Shown here in pieces: positions 26,701-38,700 of a DNA stretch of 64,000 bases. The stretch is from Symbiodinium kawagutii (taxonomy: Eukaryota > Sar > Dinophyceae > Suessiales > Symbiodiniaceae), in NCBI GenBank assembly GCA_009767595.1, contig VSDK01008648.1, positions 791 through 64,790 on the forward strand. The letters run 5' to 3'. Within the stretch, counting starts at the first letter, position 1; every line of letters starts with the position of its first letter. The translations under genes were made by a program, and so were the position numbers. The notes under the pieces are model-generated. The model was given only the letters and a program-made list of their open reading frames with translations. It was not told the DNA's origin and did not search any database.

Positions 26701-29700
26701 CAGACTTGGTCTATTATTGTCTCCGGCACATGGGTTTAAGGTTCAACGTAGGAGAATATCCCACGACGTGACCTTCCCCAGCGGTTTGCATGCCGTCAAC
26801 TTTGGGGCGTGCACCACTGACAGCCATGAACTCGGTCCTAATTTCCCTGATGAAAAAGGATGTCATGTTTGAGTGGTCTTCAATCAGTACTTTGTGGCCA
26901 GCCACGCCAACATCGGCCTATGGGGGTCCATGTAGTCAGGGCCCAGCCGCCTTGCCTGGCTTCGACCTCCAGGTCTGTATCTTTGATTGGGGACGGTCCG
27001 AGCTCAATACCATGGACAAGCACCGTGATTGCACTGGCTGCACTGGCTGCCTTGGGTTTCCCTTGGCTCAGTGGAATTGCTGAGGTATAGGAATTGGTTC
27101 AGCTAATGCTAGGGCCTAGCTGCATAGATTTGGGTGCTTTGCTAATGCTTCACCTACCACGACGACCTGTAAACTTCAGTGGCCTCTACACAATAAAGGT
27201 CCCAAAGTGCTGCTGTCCTTTATTTTTATTGGGCAACAAATACATTCCAGATGGAGGATGCCGAGACAAAATGGAACAAATGACCATCTTTTGTTCGAGG
27301 CAAAATAGATGTGGAACATGATCAATGGTGGTTTCTCAAGTCCTAGGGGTACCCCAAATGTATCCATTTTATTAACCATTTATTCTATTAGTCGCAAACC
27401 AACTAGTAGTTGTTTGGCCATTCTTGTTCACTATTATCTCCTATCATGAACCACCATTAGATGCACGGATCAAGTTATAGGATTATGGCTGAGGCACATG
27501 GCGCTGAATGAGAAGGACCAACTGGACAGGGGCGAGTTCTGGCGCTACTACATGGGCACCTGGGACTGCCAGTGAACCGGACCTGGTTCAAGCACCTGAG
27601 ATCTGAAAAAGATCCGATACACACTGAGATAGACCTTGGCGAATACGCTAAATGCATGGTTGTGCCCATTGCAGGTGCACGAGTCTCAGCATTTCTGTAA
27701 GAGGGGTGCTGTGATTGGCCATGGCATTTGTAGTACAGGGAAATCGCCCCTTCTTTTGGCGATGGATGAGACTGATCCTTGAAGGTCGCAGGTTGTTGGC
27801 ACCAAGTGGGTACTGTTTGGATGCTGGTGATGGCAGGGACGAAGCGTTGGCTCCACAGCAGCCATCATTATTGAACTTCATCACCGGCCTTGACCAAATA
27901 GCTAGCTGGGGTGGCATTGAACATTCATTTTCGTAGGCCCAGTAAGAATCAGGCTTAGATAGATCCCTACTAGGAGGGTGCTCTAGTATTCTTCTAAGTT
28001 AGCCTGGTGAGTCTTTATCCTGGATTTATAACCAGTATTAACAATAGTTTGAACACTATTAGCCATTATTCATAACATGATGCACATAATTTCTATCTCT
28101 GTGCTAACCACCGGTGTTCTTGGCAGCTTGTAGCTTTTGATGAGAGGTGGAACCAAGACTGCAAGTGTTTTGAGCCCACAAACAAACAAAATAGGGATCG
28201 TTGGCTCACCAGAGCACACACAGAGTTGTACTCACATGGAATATGAACCATCAACCGTCACCAACCATGAGTAACCATCTATTGACGGGTTGGATGTTGT
28301 AGCTATGGTTCTTTGCCAAAACCAGTGGTTCAGAATGATGCAACCACGCAATTCATATCATAGGAATTCCACAGAGTTCCAGTTCCAGGAATCATTTGCT
28401 GGTGGATCATTGCTAGTCGGGTCCCATGGCCTGGTTTTGGCATTACTGCTTGGGGTAAGACCTGTGAACTAACAATCCCCCAGAATCCAACATGCCTGTG
28501 GCAGCAAAGCTTGATAGGTCCTTCACCGGTTGGAAAACCGTGGATTTTTCCATCTGTTCCGGAATGATATATGGCTATGGGTCAATCTAAAGCCACCAGC
28601 AAAGGGGTAAGTGAACATCTCAACTAGTTGAATAGTGACTGGTTATTGATGGAACCAGAAGTACGGGTTTGTGACCAGCCATTTGTTGTCTCAAGTCTAC
28701 CTTGATGGCTGTGCTGTAAATGCCGTGGTGTTTCACCGGACTGGTCATCAAGCACTATAGCTGGATATAGCTGGTATATCCCCTATCTCCTATTGTTAAC
28801 AATACATGGTTGTTAGATGCTTAATAATAAGGTAACTCCTATTATTAACTGGTTGTTCACTCCTATTGTTAAGCATCTAACAACCCTATTATTATTATTA
28901 TTATCATTATTATTATTACTATTATTATTGTTATTGGTTGTTAACCATTGGTTCTTAGATGCTTGAGCAACTGTGAAGATGACCGGGTCGCTGCAGGTGG
29001 CATCGACCGCCTGGCATGGGAGGCAGCCCGAGCCTATCATCATCGATTCAGCTGTAGCAAGCCCCTTGCCGAAGGAGCTAAGGGCAGCCATAGGACGGGG
29101 GGAGGACCTGGATTTTTCCAAGGCGAGGTTTGGTTTTTTGTTAGTAGTAAGGTATCTATTCCAAGTATTCTCAAACATGGACCCGTGTATTTGTGTACCG
29201 CTTGTAGATTTAGCGAGCATACACTGGATGACAACCGCGGAGCCTTTCGCCACAATATTTGCCCAGATGTCATCAACCTGCATTGATAAGATGGGACTGT
29301 GACCTGTGCGAAGAACATATCATTCTTGACTGATCAAAAAGCAGTGTTTTGATGACACTTGACGTGCGCTTTGCATGGGATGGATTTGTTCTAAAGACCA
29401 TATACCTCACGAAACGAATCCCGCTTCGGCCGCTCTGAATGCCTTGTTTTTCATGGTTGCTGCGCAAGCTCAGCATACCTCCAGAGCGCCCCATGACCCA
29501 TTTTGACAGCAGTGGTCAGCTACCAAGGTGGTCGTTGTTGACCTTCAAGGTTTGTGACTTCGATTCCATGTCTGAGTTGGGGCACCTAGGGGGTGGACTC
29601 TGCCGCCGCGGAGTGATTGTTGTAGCTCGTCGTAGTAACGGGTCAGCGTCCCTTTCTTACACAATAGCAGGAGTAGATGCGGTAGTAGCAGTTGAACTTA

Positions 29701-32700
29701 GCAATACACGAGTCGCAGCTCCTGCGACAATTGTCGTTGACCCGATCTTTGCTATGATTGTTGGGCATCATTGCTACATTGGGGTTCCGTGCAAGTGTTA
29801 GCATCGAAAGCTTCATCCATGCGGATACGCGCTTCTCATAGCAGCTTGTCAGGGAATCATGACTGTGGGACCCCGAGGAAAGGACAGCAGCTCTAGCTGG
29901 GGTGGCCCTAATGACGGTGCGACATGGATTTGGAGTGTTGGGAACTAGGGAACGATTGAGATTTCTATGTCCTTTTCCAAAGCTTGGAACGAAAATTGCC
30001 AACCGAAAGATGGACCCTAGGATGTTCCTAGGATGTTACATAATGGAACTAGGTTTCCAACCGAAAGCGTGTTTTTTTTTCTCATTACGTAACCTAGGAT
30101 GGCCCGTAAACTAACGGCCTACTGGCCTCCTGAAGCACATGTTTTCAACCATAATTCACCCACTAACCAGTGTCAACCGCTATTCATCAGTATTGCATAA
30201 AGTATCCTCAATCATCACTAACCACCATTTTGCCGTGAAATGAGACCTATCATTCATCATCGTCAACCATTGTCAAGCACTCACCATGATCACTCACCAT
30301 CATCAACCATCACCAACCATCATGAACCATAACTAACCAGCAACTTCTGAGTCATGATGAACCATCACTAACCATCATTCACGAGCATGACAAGTCCCAA
30401 CGTTGCTGCAGGAACGATTTCATCGGTCGTTTAAGTGTCCCCGTTGAGGCGCCAGTGGCAATGGATAGGTGTGGGTCATGTTGGGATGAACAGTGGTGAA
30501 TTACCCAACCGGAATGATGATTAAAGATGGTTGATGATCCTTCATAATGGTTGACGATGATCCTTCATGCTGGTTGATGATGATCCTTCATGGTGGTTCA
30601 TGATGACTACTGACAATGGCTGATTGTGAACGATGATAGTCGATAAGCCTAGCAATAGAAAATCACCAGCATAGCAGCAGGTATATCCGGGAGTTTCACC
30701 GGATGCACAGCCAATCTGAGCGGGGATAACTCAACTGCCTGACTGCCAATCCATCCGGCTCCGGATTGATCTCCACATGCTCAGCATGGGAACCGACCGT
30801 TGATGCCTGGCATTTTGAATCAGCACAGGGGTAATCCAAGCAGCTAGTCAACTCAGCTGTTGCCATGGTGATATCAACCAAGAATCCAGCATGACAATGG
30901 TATATTGAAAATAATGTGTATATATACAGAAATTGTAACTTTTATATCTTTGTACATATCATTGAGAAGAATGGTATGATATATAAATTGAAATTCATTT
31001 CTGTATATATACATATATCCTAGCAACTAGAGGATACGACCAACTCGTTGAACGTCTCCAAATGAACGAAGCCGAACTCATCAGGGGCCGGGCGATCGCA
31101 GGAGACGCCCGAGACCTGTGCGGATCTCAACTCCAAGGCCGGTCCAGCTGGACGGTGTGTGGCTGGCGGAAGCTGTGGCTGGTGCCAGCTGTGATCAATG
31201 TAGGTATGGTTGGTTAATCAACAGTTATTAAGGGTAACTAAACACTATAGCTGGTATAATTAGTTGTTAGTTAGTAATATTACTGGTTTTCCATACAGTA
31301 GTAGTCCCAACAGTTGGTATAGCTGGTGGACAACTACTAGGTAACTACTGGGTACTGGAAAACAATGGTTATATAGGGGTTTCTAAAAGTAGGGAACCCC
31401 CAAAGTTATGCTTGGTTAATTACTGTAAATGGCTAATAGAGGATGACCTGGGGGTACCCGGGGTACCCCTATGACTTGAGAAACCACCATTTAGTGATGC
31501 TACCATTCAGACATGGAAAATCGCTTTGGCAATCGAGCATAGCAATGGAAATGCCCCAATTTATATACCAGGAGTGTAATGTCACTTTGTGCTTTGGGCA
31601 TCAGCCTGGTTTTTGCTTTGAAAAAGCAGCCAGTGATGCTTAGAATCCACTGATCAACCTTTAACCAACCATTAAACCACCGTGACCAACCATAACCCAC
31701 CATTGACCCACTGATTTTCTGATTCTTTGGTGATTTACGGATTGAACCAACCATAACTACTGATTTATCAAGCATCCATAACCATGACCCACCATGGTTT
31801 GTCATGTCTTGTGGTTCTTGGGTGGTTGTAGTTTCAAGATTCGGAACTGGTGCCATGAAAGACTTGAACCCCAAACAGTTCGGATGATTGGCTCGCTCTG
31901 GGTTTTGAAGACCCATGATTGTTAATGATTGTTAATGGATGAGATCGATTAAAAAAAATAACAATGATGGTTAATGGTGGTTGATGTGGTAGTTAATGAT
32001 TGTCAATGATGGTTCATAGTTTGAGAATCAATTGTCATTGATCATTAATGATGTTGATTAATGATCCGCTCGATTTTGGGAATCCACGGTCAATAGTTGA
32101 GACTTTCTGAGACGGCTCTGGTTCAGTGGCTGCAAAGACGTTCACCCACTGAAAGCCCGTGACCCTAGGGGGAGGTGTGCAGCAACTGAAGATGCATTTC
32201 TTGAACGCAAGTTCAGGAGGCGTTACTTTGGACAAAGATGATTTGCCCCAACACTTCTAACCATCATGGTTTACCCAATTAAATGATCCACTAACTCATC
32301 TAAGCATCACTTCAGGATCACTACACTTCCCAGTGTCTACGCCTGTCCAACTTCTTTGTCTGAGCTGTCGATGTCTTTCAGTTACCTCCTGGTTCAGCCA
32401 GCCAACAGTCAAGATTGCCCTATTAGTGACTTCATGGTCTCAGGTTTATCTTAGTTTATCACGACAGGACACTTGGCCATAGCTGACCGTTGGACACTTG
32501 GCCATACCAAGATCTGGACAGTGGCCGCAGAAATCTGAGTTGTGCCAGGATGGCAACCACGTGGTGGGGGACTATGGCTGGCGTGGTTCGGCCACCCTGA
32601 CGTACTCCATCACCTGGAGGCCATATCCACAGCCTTCCCGGCTCAAAGGCGGGCCATTCATGGTTTGGAAGCTGTGAATGTAGCGCAGATGGAGGTGTTG

Positions 32701-35700
32701 GTGGTGAAGGCCACCAGAAGTAGGGCCATCAACCGAGTATCGGGTGCCAAACCTGCCACTTGTGGTTCCTGCAGTCGCTTGGACCGCTGGTAACCAGAGG
32801 TAGGGATGGGACAAGGAGAAACTGGAATCCCCAGATGCAGTCGATTTGTTTCATGAAAGCTTGGGATTTCAGGGCAATACTACGCAGGATTTTTTTTAGT
32901 TCACTAAGAGCTGCACAAGTTTTGAACTGGTTCAATGACCTTCCAGGTGGCAGCAGCAGAGGGTTTTGTCAGTTGCCGTTGTTTTGCATCACATGCAACG
33001 TTATCACAGGGTTTTTTCCCCTCTTGCTGTCGTTGTTGGTTGTTGGTTGCTGGTAGTTGATGGTTGCTGATAGTTGGTCGTTTGTTGGTTGTTGGTTGGT
33101 GGTTGTTTGTTAGTGGTTGGTGGTTGGTGGTTGGTGATTGGTGGTTGGTGGTTGGTGGTTGGTGATTGGTGGTTGGTGGTTGGTGGTTGGTGATTGGTGT
33201 TTGGTGATTGGTGATTGGTGGTTGGTGGTTGGTGGTTGTTGTCATCTTCGTCATCCAGCTGCAGCTGTTTTGCGGCTTTGCAGGTGCCTGGCGGGTGCAT
33301 TTGATTCGCGCCCAGCATCTGCCGAGACAGGATAAGATGCAGCTGAGGCTCCGGGGAGGGCGGGTCACAGCAAGTGGACTACACACATAGAGAAACCAAG
33401 GGAAACCATGGGGAACCCCCTGGCAGCTTGAAACCCAGCGAAACTAGCTTTCAACGATCACTTTATAGAGAAACCCTGGGAAACCATCAATGATGGGTAG
33501 ATTTGTCCAGTGCCAGATTAGTTTGCCCGAGTGTACAGCTTTATAAACCGTAGGGGTTTCCTGTATAGGAGTTTCCAGTGGATTTTCTCATCAGATCTAT
33601 GATAATAGGGGTTTCCCGTACTGTACATTTTCCCATCAATGAGTGGAGCGAAGTTTGGGTTTGCAGCATCGGAACGACTGGAAGATTCCCTCGCCTGGTG
33701 GAAAACCGGTTGCAATCCTTCAAGGGTGAACGCACTGCAAGCTCTTGGCTTAAATTCCGACTCCAGCTGCATCCACGTTGTTGGACAAATCGTTTGAGTT
33801 GCCATGTTTCCATTGATCATGCTTCTCCTCATGGCCGCATCATCCACCAGGGTGCAAGATGCTGGGGTGACATCCGTGGCATCGGCATCCAACCAGAATG
33901 CTTCAACGGGTCTCCCAAAGGTGCAGAAGGGAGACAAGTGCAATTGTTACAATACAGACTTCTGGAAGCAGTCGTGCTGCGATGAAGGTTTGGTGTGTGA
34001 CAAGTGAAAACCTGGACTTGCATGCCCGCCTTGGGTGGAAAATGTGAAAGGAAGTGGGGTGGGACGGAATGCGCCAACACGGAGACTTATGACTATCATT
34101 TTGGGGGCGGAAAGCTCATGTGCAGCCATCCCAATCCGCATGGTGAATCGCGCTGCTGCATCAAGTCCGGTCAATGGGCTTTTTATGAGATGGGCGTGAG
34201 CTGGACAAGGGTTCCGAACACAGACCCTGGAAAAGATTGCTGCAGCGGAGAATGGTACAAAAAATTGAAGGGTGACACCTGGGGTCCTGTATTTCACACT
34301 GCAATATGCAAGTAGCTCAGTTCCTTGAAGCTGTCCGCTCTGAAAAAAGGGGTCACGACAATGGTGTGAGGGATGCCCTACAGAGGCCTTGTTCCTATGA
34401 ATGATCATTGTCGGGAAGTTGGGAGAGAGAGATCATTGTTGTGATTGGTTGCGGATAAACTCAATGACTCTGGGTCGCAGATCGACTTTTTGTCTTCAAG
34501 GCACGGCCAGTGGGTCTGCCAGTTCGAACTAACCCTCAGAATATCATGCATTCACTCTAATGCTGCGACAGCTGCCCAGCAGGAAAGACAGGCAGCAGTG
34601 AATGCTGAGGGAGGGTTGTCAAGGATCCCGAAGTCTGCAGATTGATATGGGAATCCAAAACTAGGAATCATGGTGACTGTCTCTCCTCAACAAAAGACGG
34701 TCATGGAGACATTGTAACGGCTGTGATCATTGTTGGGATGTTTAGATTGGGGTAGCAGGGCACATGCGCCCAATGAGCATCCTTAGTCAGCATCTCAACG
34801 TAGTGGATAGTCACTTACCAAGGAACATGAAAGGTGATAAGATGACGGAGGAAGTCACCATTAGCCCATCCGAATAGCCGTTAATTACTCCGTAGCCATC
34901 AGTTGGTGGTTGTGAGCGGTGCACCTACTGTGGATGGACAATAAAATCAAACCCCTACTGTGTTCTTACCCGCCCCCCGCACCACACCCCCAGGGCTCGG
35001 TGGACAAAAAGATTAAACCCCAAATGCAAAGGCAACTGTAGGGTGTTGTTTCACCTTGAGATTTTTGGGCGCGGGGTTTTATTTCGTAGAAATTTCCAGG
35101 GTTTGATTTTTTTGTCCATCTACTGTATGTTGCTGAAAGGGGTCACCCTGATTCCCTGGGAACAATGACTGTATTATCCACAACGAAAGAAATCCCAACT
35201 GAGAAGTGCGGTCCTGCTGTTGATGGGTCCTTTCTGGGGTTCTACCCGATATCCTAGGGGTGATCCTTCTTCATTGGAAAACCCATGAAACAACCAGTGG
35301 ATCGCCGGAATGCACCAGCGGGGCTTTTCCACCCTGCTCAACTGTGAGACTGTCTTCATGTTAGCCACGCACACACAACTTCTTGAGTCGCTAAAGCATT
35401 TGTTTGCTGTTGATTGTTGCTTACTTTTTAAGTTCCTGTTCAGGGATTGGTGGTGGTAGGTGGGTGACCTCAACCAAGGTGAGTTCAGAATTTCTTTGCT
35501 AAACCTTGGTTCATTCACTGCTTCATTCAGAGGCTTCTGACTCTGCATTCTACTTTGCCATCTTGGTCCATGTGTTCGAAATCTAGCGCGTATCCATTTG
35601 TTTTTGGTAACGCACACCCTACCACTACGATCAGCTCTTGCCTGATACACACCATCACAAATCACACAAGATACTGACATGGAGAAGAAATCAGACAGAG

Positions 35701-38700
35701 ACAAGATATGCAGTGCTACTGCTAGCCATTCCGTTTTGGTTATGTCAGTGATAGGCGAATATGGGCTTGTCCATAAATGGTGGCATCTGCCAACCACGTA
35801 CACTATCCGTGCACAATCCCGTATAATTGGGAGTTTCTCTGTTTCTCAATATACAGGTACTCCTAAATCATCCCATATGAATCATGATTATGTAGCAATG
35901 AACCAGCCATTTTTTGGGTTTCCTCATTGTTTGAGAAATCCACCATACCTCTAGCTTGCTTAGTGACATCAAATCTCCGAGCCCTGTCAGGACAACCTCA
36001 GATCCCATGTGCGAGATCACTGCCTGTGCGGAAGACCCCAAGGGTCTGCTGTGTTTGCGGCAGGCACCCGTTGTGGCTCGTGGGGCCGTGTGAAGGTTGC
36101 TGCCATGGCTGGCTTCTGCAATTCAGGATGTTGAAATTTCAGTTTTACAAGCATTAGCCATAAAAAAGCACCATGTTGAATAACCCTCATTAACCATTTA
36201 TCAACCATTTGTCAACCATGAATTAACCACCATCAGCCATTAGAGAACCATTTGTCAACCATTCATTAAGTACTACAACTGGTTAATCACAAACCTTTTC
36301 ACGGTAATCTCAGGATGATATTGATTTGTTCCATAGCCATGTTTAATAAGTATGCCAACGCCACTAGTTGTGCAGCCATATAATCATGGTTAATCTCAGG
36401 ATGACCAGTCATGGTATTTAACCATTTGTTGACCATGAGTCATTTGACTTATATAATCGTTACCTTTTCGCAGTTAATCATTAGGATTAATTTTGTTGAC
36501 CATTAGCTAACCATTAGTACCTATCATTTGTCAATCATTAGTTTGTTAACCATTGGTCAATCATCAGTAGTGGCTAACAAAAGTTAAGCATTACTCAAAC
36601 ATTAGTTGACCATTAGTCAATCACTAGCATAATAATTAGTCAATCATTGATATATTAACACCTATGATTAGTTAATCATTAGTATAACCATTCATTCGCT
36701 TAACCATTAGTTAATCCATGAGTTGATCATGATAACTTACAGTATAACCATCATTAGTTCCAATAAACATTAGTTAACTAATGATTTGTATAGTTGGTGG
36801 TTTCTCAAAATTGGGGACCCTAAGAATGGTGGGATTATTACTACAAATAGTTAGAAAAGGATGACTTGGGGGTACCCCTATTTTGAGAAACCACCAGTTA
36901 ACCACTATTAGTGAATCCCTTATTAGTTCATCATGACTAAAACCATCACACAGGCGCAATGCCCTCAGGTGAGCAGCGTGAAGGTCCGACACCTGGACCC
37001 TGAGTGGGGGGAGGTCTTTGACCTGCCCGTGGCGCATGCTGAGGCGATGGGGCGGCTGTTGGGAATCCCGTTGATGTGAAACCTTTGGGAACCGCCGGCC
37101 TCCCCCATGGCTCCCCCATGTTGCGCAAACCCGTTACGCCAACGATGTGGCCAGGACAATCATTTGCAAGCAGCACTGGAAGGAGCGAGTTGCTGAGCAA
37201 ACGGGGATTGCAATCACTGATAGACAGATGCAAGATTCAAGATTCAAGGCAGCCTATTGGTTCCAAAAATTCAAGGCAGGCTATTGGTTCCATTTTCTTA
37301 TAATCTTGAAACTTGGATCTTGAATCGTGAATCGAGCATTTTGAATCCAAGTTTCTGCATTCAAGACGTTATTTTTTCCATCCCTCAGTTTTGAATTTTC
37401 ATTGAAACCAAAAAAGGAACATCCTGCAATGAACATCAATGTTCTTCTCAAGGCTCTCTCCACAAAAGAAAATGTCATGAAACTCAAAAGACACGACATG
37501 CAACTAAGCACTTTGAATGCACACTCCATCCTTAAATTGTTCATCCAGAAACAACATGTGAAAAATAGACAGAGCAGCTGTAAATATAGATCGAAATGCG
37601 GAAATTTACTGAAATTTTAGGCTCCAGGGGGAGTCCAAGATACTAAAACATATAAATACATTTCTATGTAACACAGAAGTCGTATATGTGCAAGCACGTG
37701 TTGCCGTGGCGGTGTGCAACGACAAACGACGGCACAGGACCCAACTGAGACAGGTCACACAGCTCCTCCGTTGCAGGAGCTGCGCCTGGTCTTGGGCGGT
37801 GCTGCGACCCGGATGCCGAGCGTTTGTTCCTGGCGGAGAAGATGCCCGCGTGGATTCGCGATCAGATCTATCCTCAAGGGACCGAGGGTTCCCTGGGGTT
37901 CCCTGGGGTGGGCTCTCATTTGATGATCACCCCTGCTGTTGTGGCACTTCACGCGATGTTGCAGAGAGATCTTAGTTTTTAATCATTCAGTGTCGGTATG
38001 CGCTATAGTTGCTCCACATTGATGGTAACTTGTTTGTTCTCCAAACGTTCGCTTTTGATGTCTGTTCTGTCACAGCATGTTCGACGAATCAAACGGTGGC
38101 AGATGGCTCTTCAGTTCTTCAGGTGGGCTCGCCATTTGAAGATGATGAGGTGCTGAATCGGAACTACTGTATAGTTTGATGCTATCAATCAAAGCATCAA
38201 TATATCATGATACTACTTGTATCATATAAAGAATATACATGAAATACTAATAATACATTATCAACATAGGGTGTATATCTTTTCCATGACATTTGACGCT
38301 GCGATGTACGACACACACCTCCAGGATGCATGGCCGTTCGAGTTCAAGGTGGTCTTGGACAGAGTCGCACGACAACGAGGCGCTGATGGGGTCCCATCCA
38401 TGGATATCCTGGATTGGCTTCGAAGACTTTGGATCTGTTTCCTTGTCTCAGCCAGCGCTTCTTCACCAATTTTTTTCGCTGTTGATGCGAAGAGCTTGGC
38501 GCTTGGCATAGTCAACGAATCATCATAGGCAGGAGTGACAATTTGGTTGTTGGTGGATACACTGTCCAGAGTGTACCAACTTCCAATATGATTATTAGCA
38601 AAGCCTTCACTTTTGCATGCAGTCTCAGCATGATTGTTTGCCGCAACAGAATCGCTTGTCTTCTTGCTCAATTGCAAAGCATCCATGCATAGCCAATGAC

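Noticed and set aside
28973-29135. Reading frame VASTAWHGRQPEPIII in the exon 17 region
   Set aside because: It looked protein-like at first, but the frame GIDRLAWEAARAYHHRF keeps phase with exon 16 and fits the kinase family.
32904-33386. Minus-strand His/Gln/Asn/Pro/Thr-rich frame of 160 codons
   Set aside because: It is the antiframe of the GGTTGGTGATT tract next to exon 20.
33518-33943. Minus-strand open frame of 141 codons
   Set aside because: It overlaps the signal peptide end of the plus-strand cysteine-rich gene and has no motif.
38261-38686. Minus-strand open frame of 141 codons
   Set aside because: It overlaps a plus-strand exon candidate, has no motif, and the surrounding exons are all on plus. 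It is not excluded but not supported.
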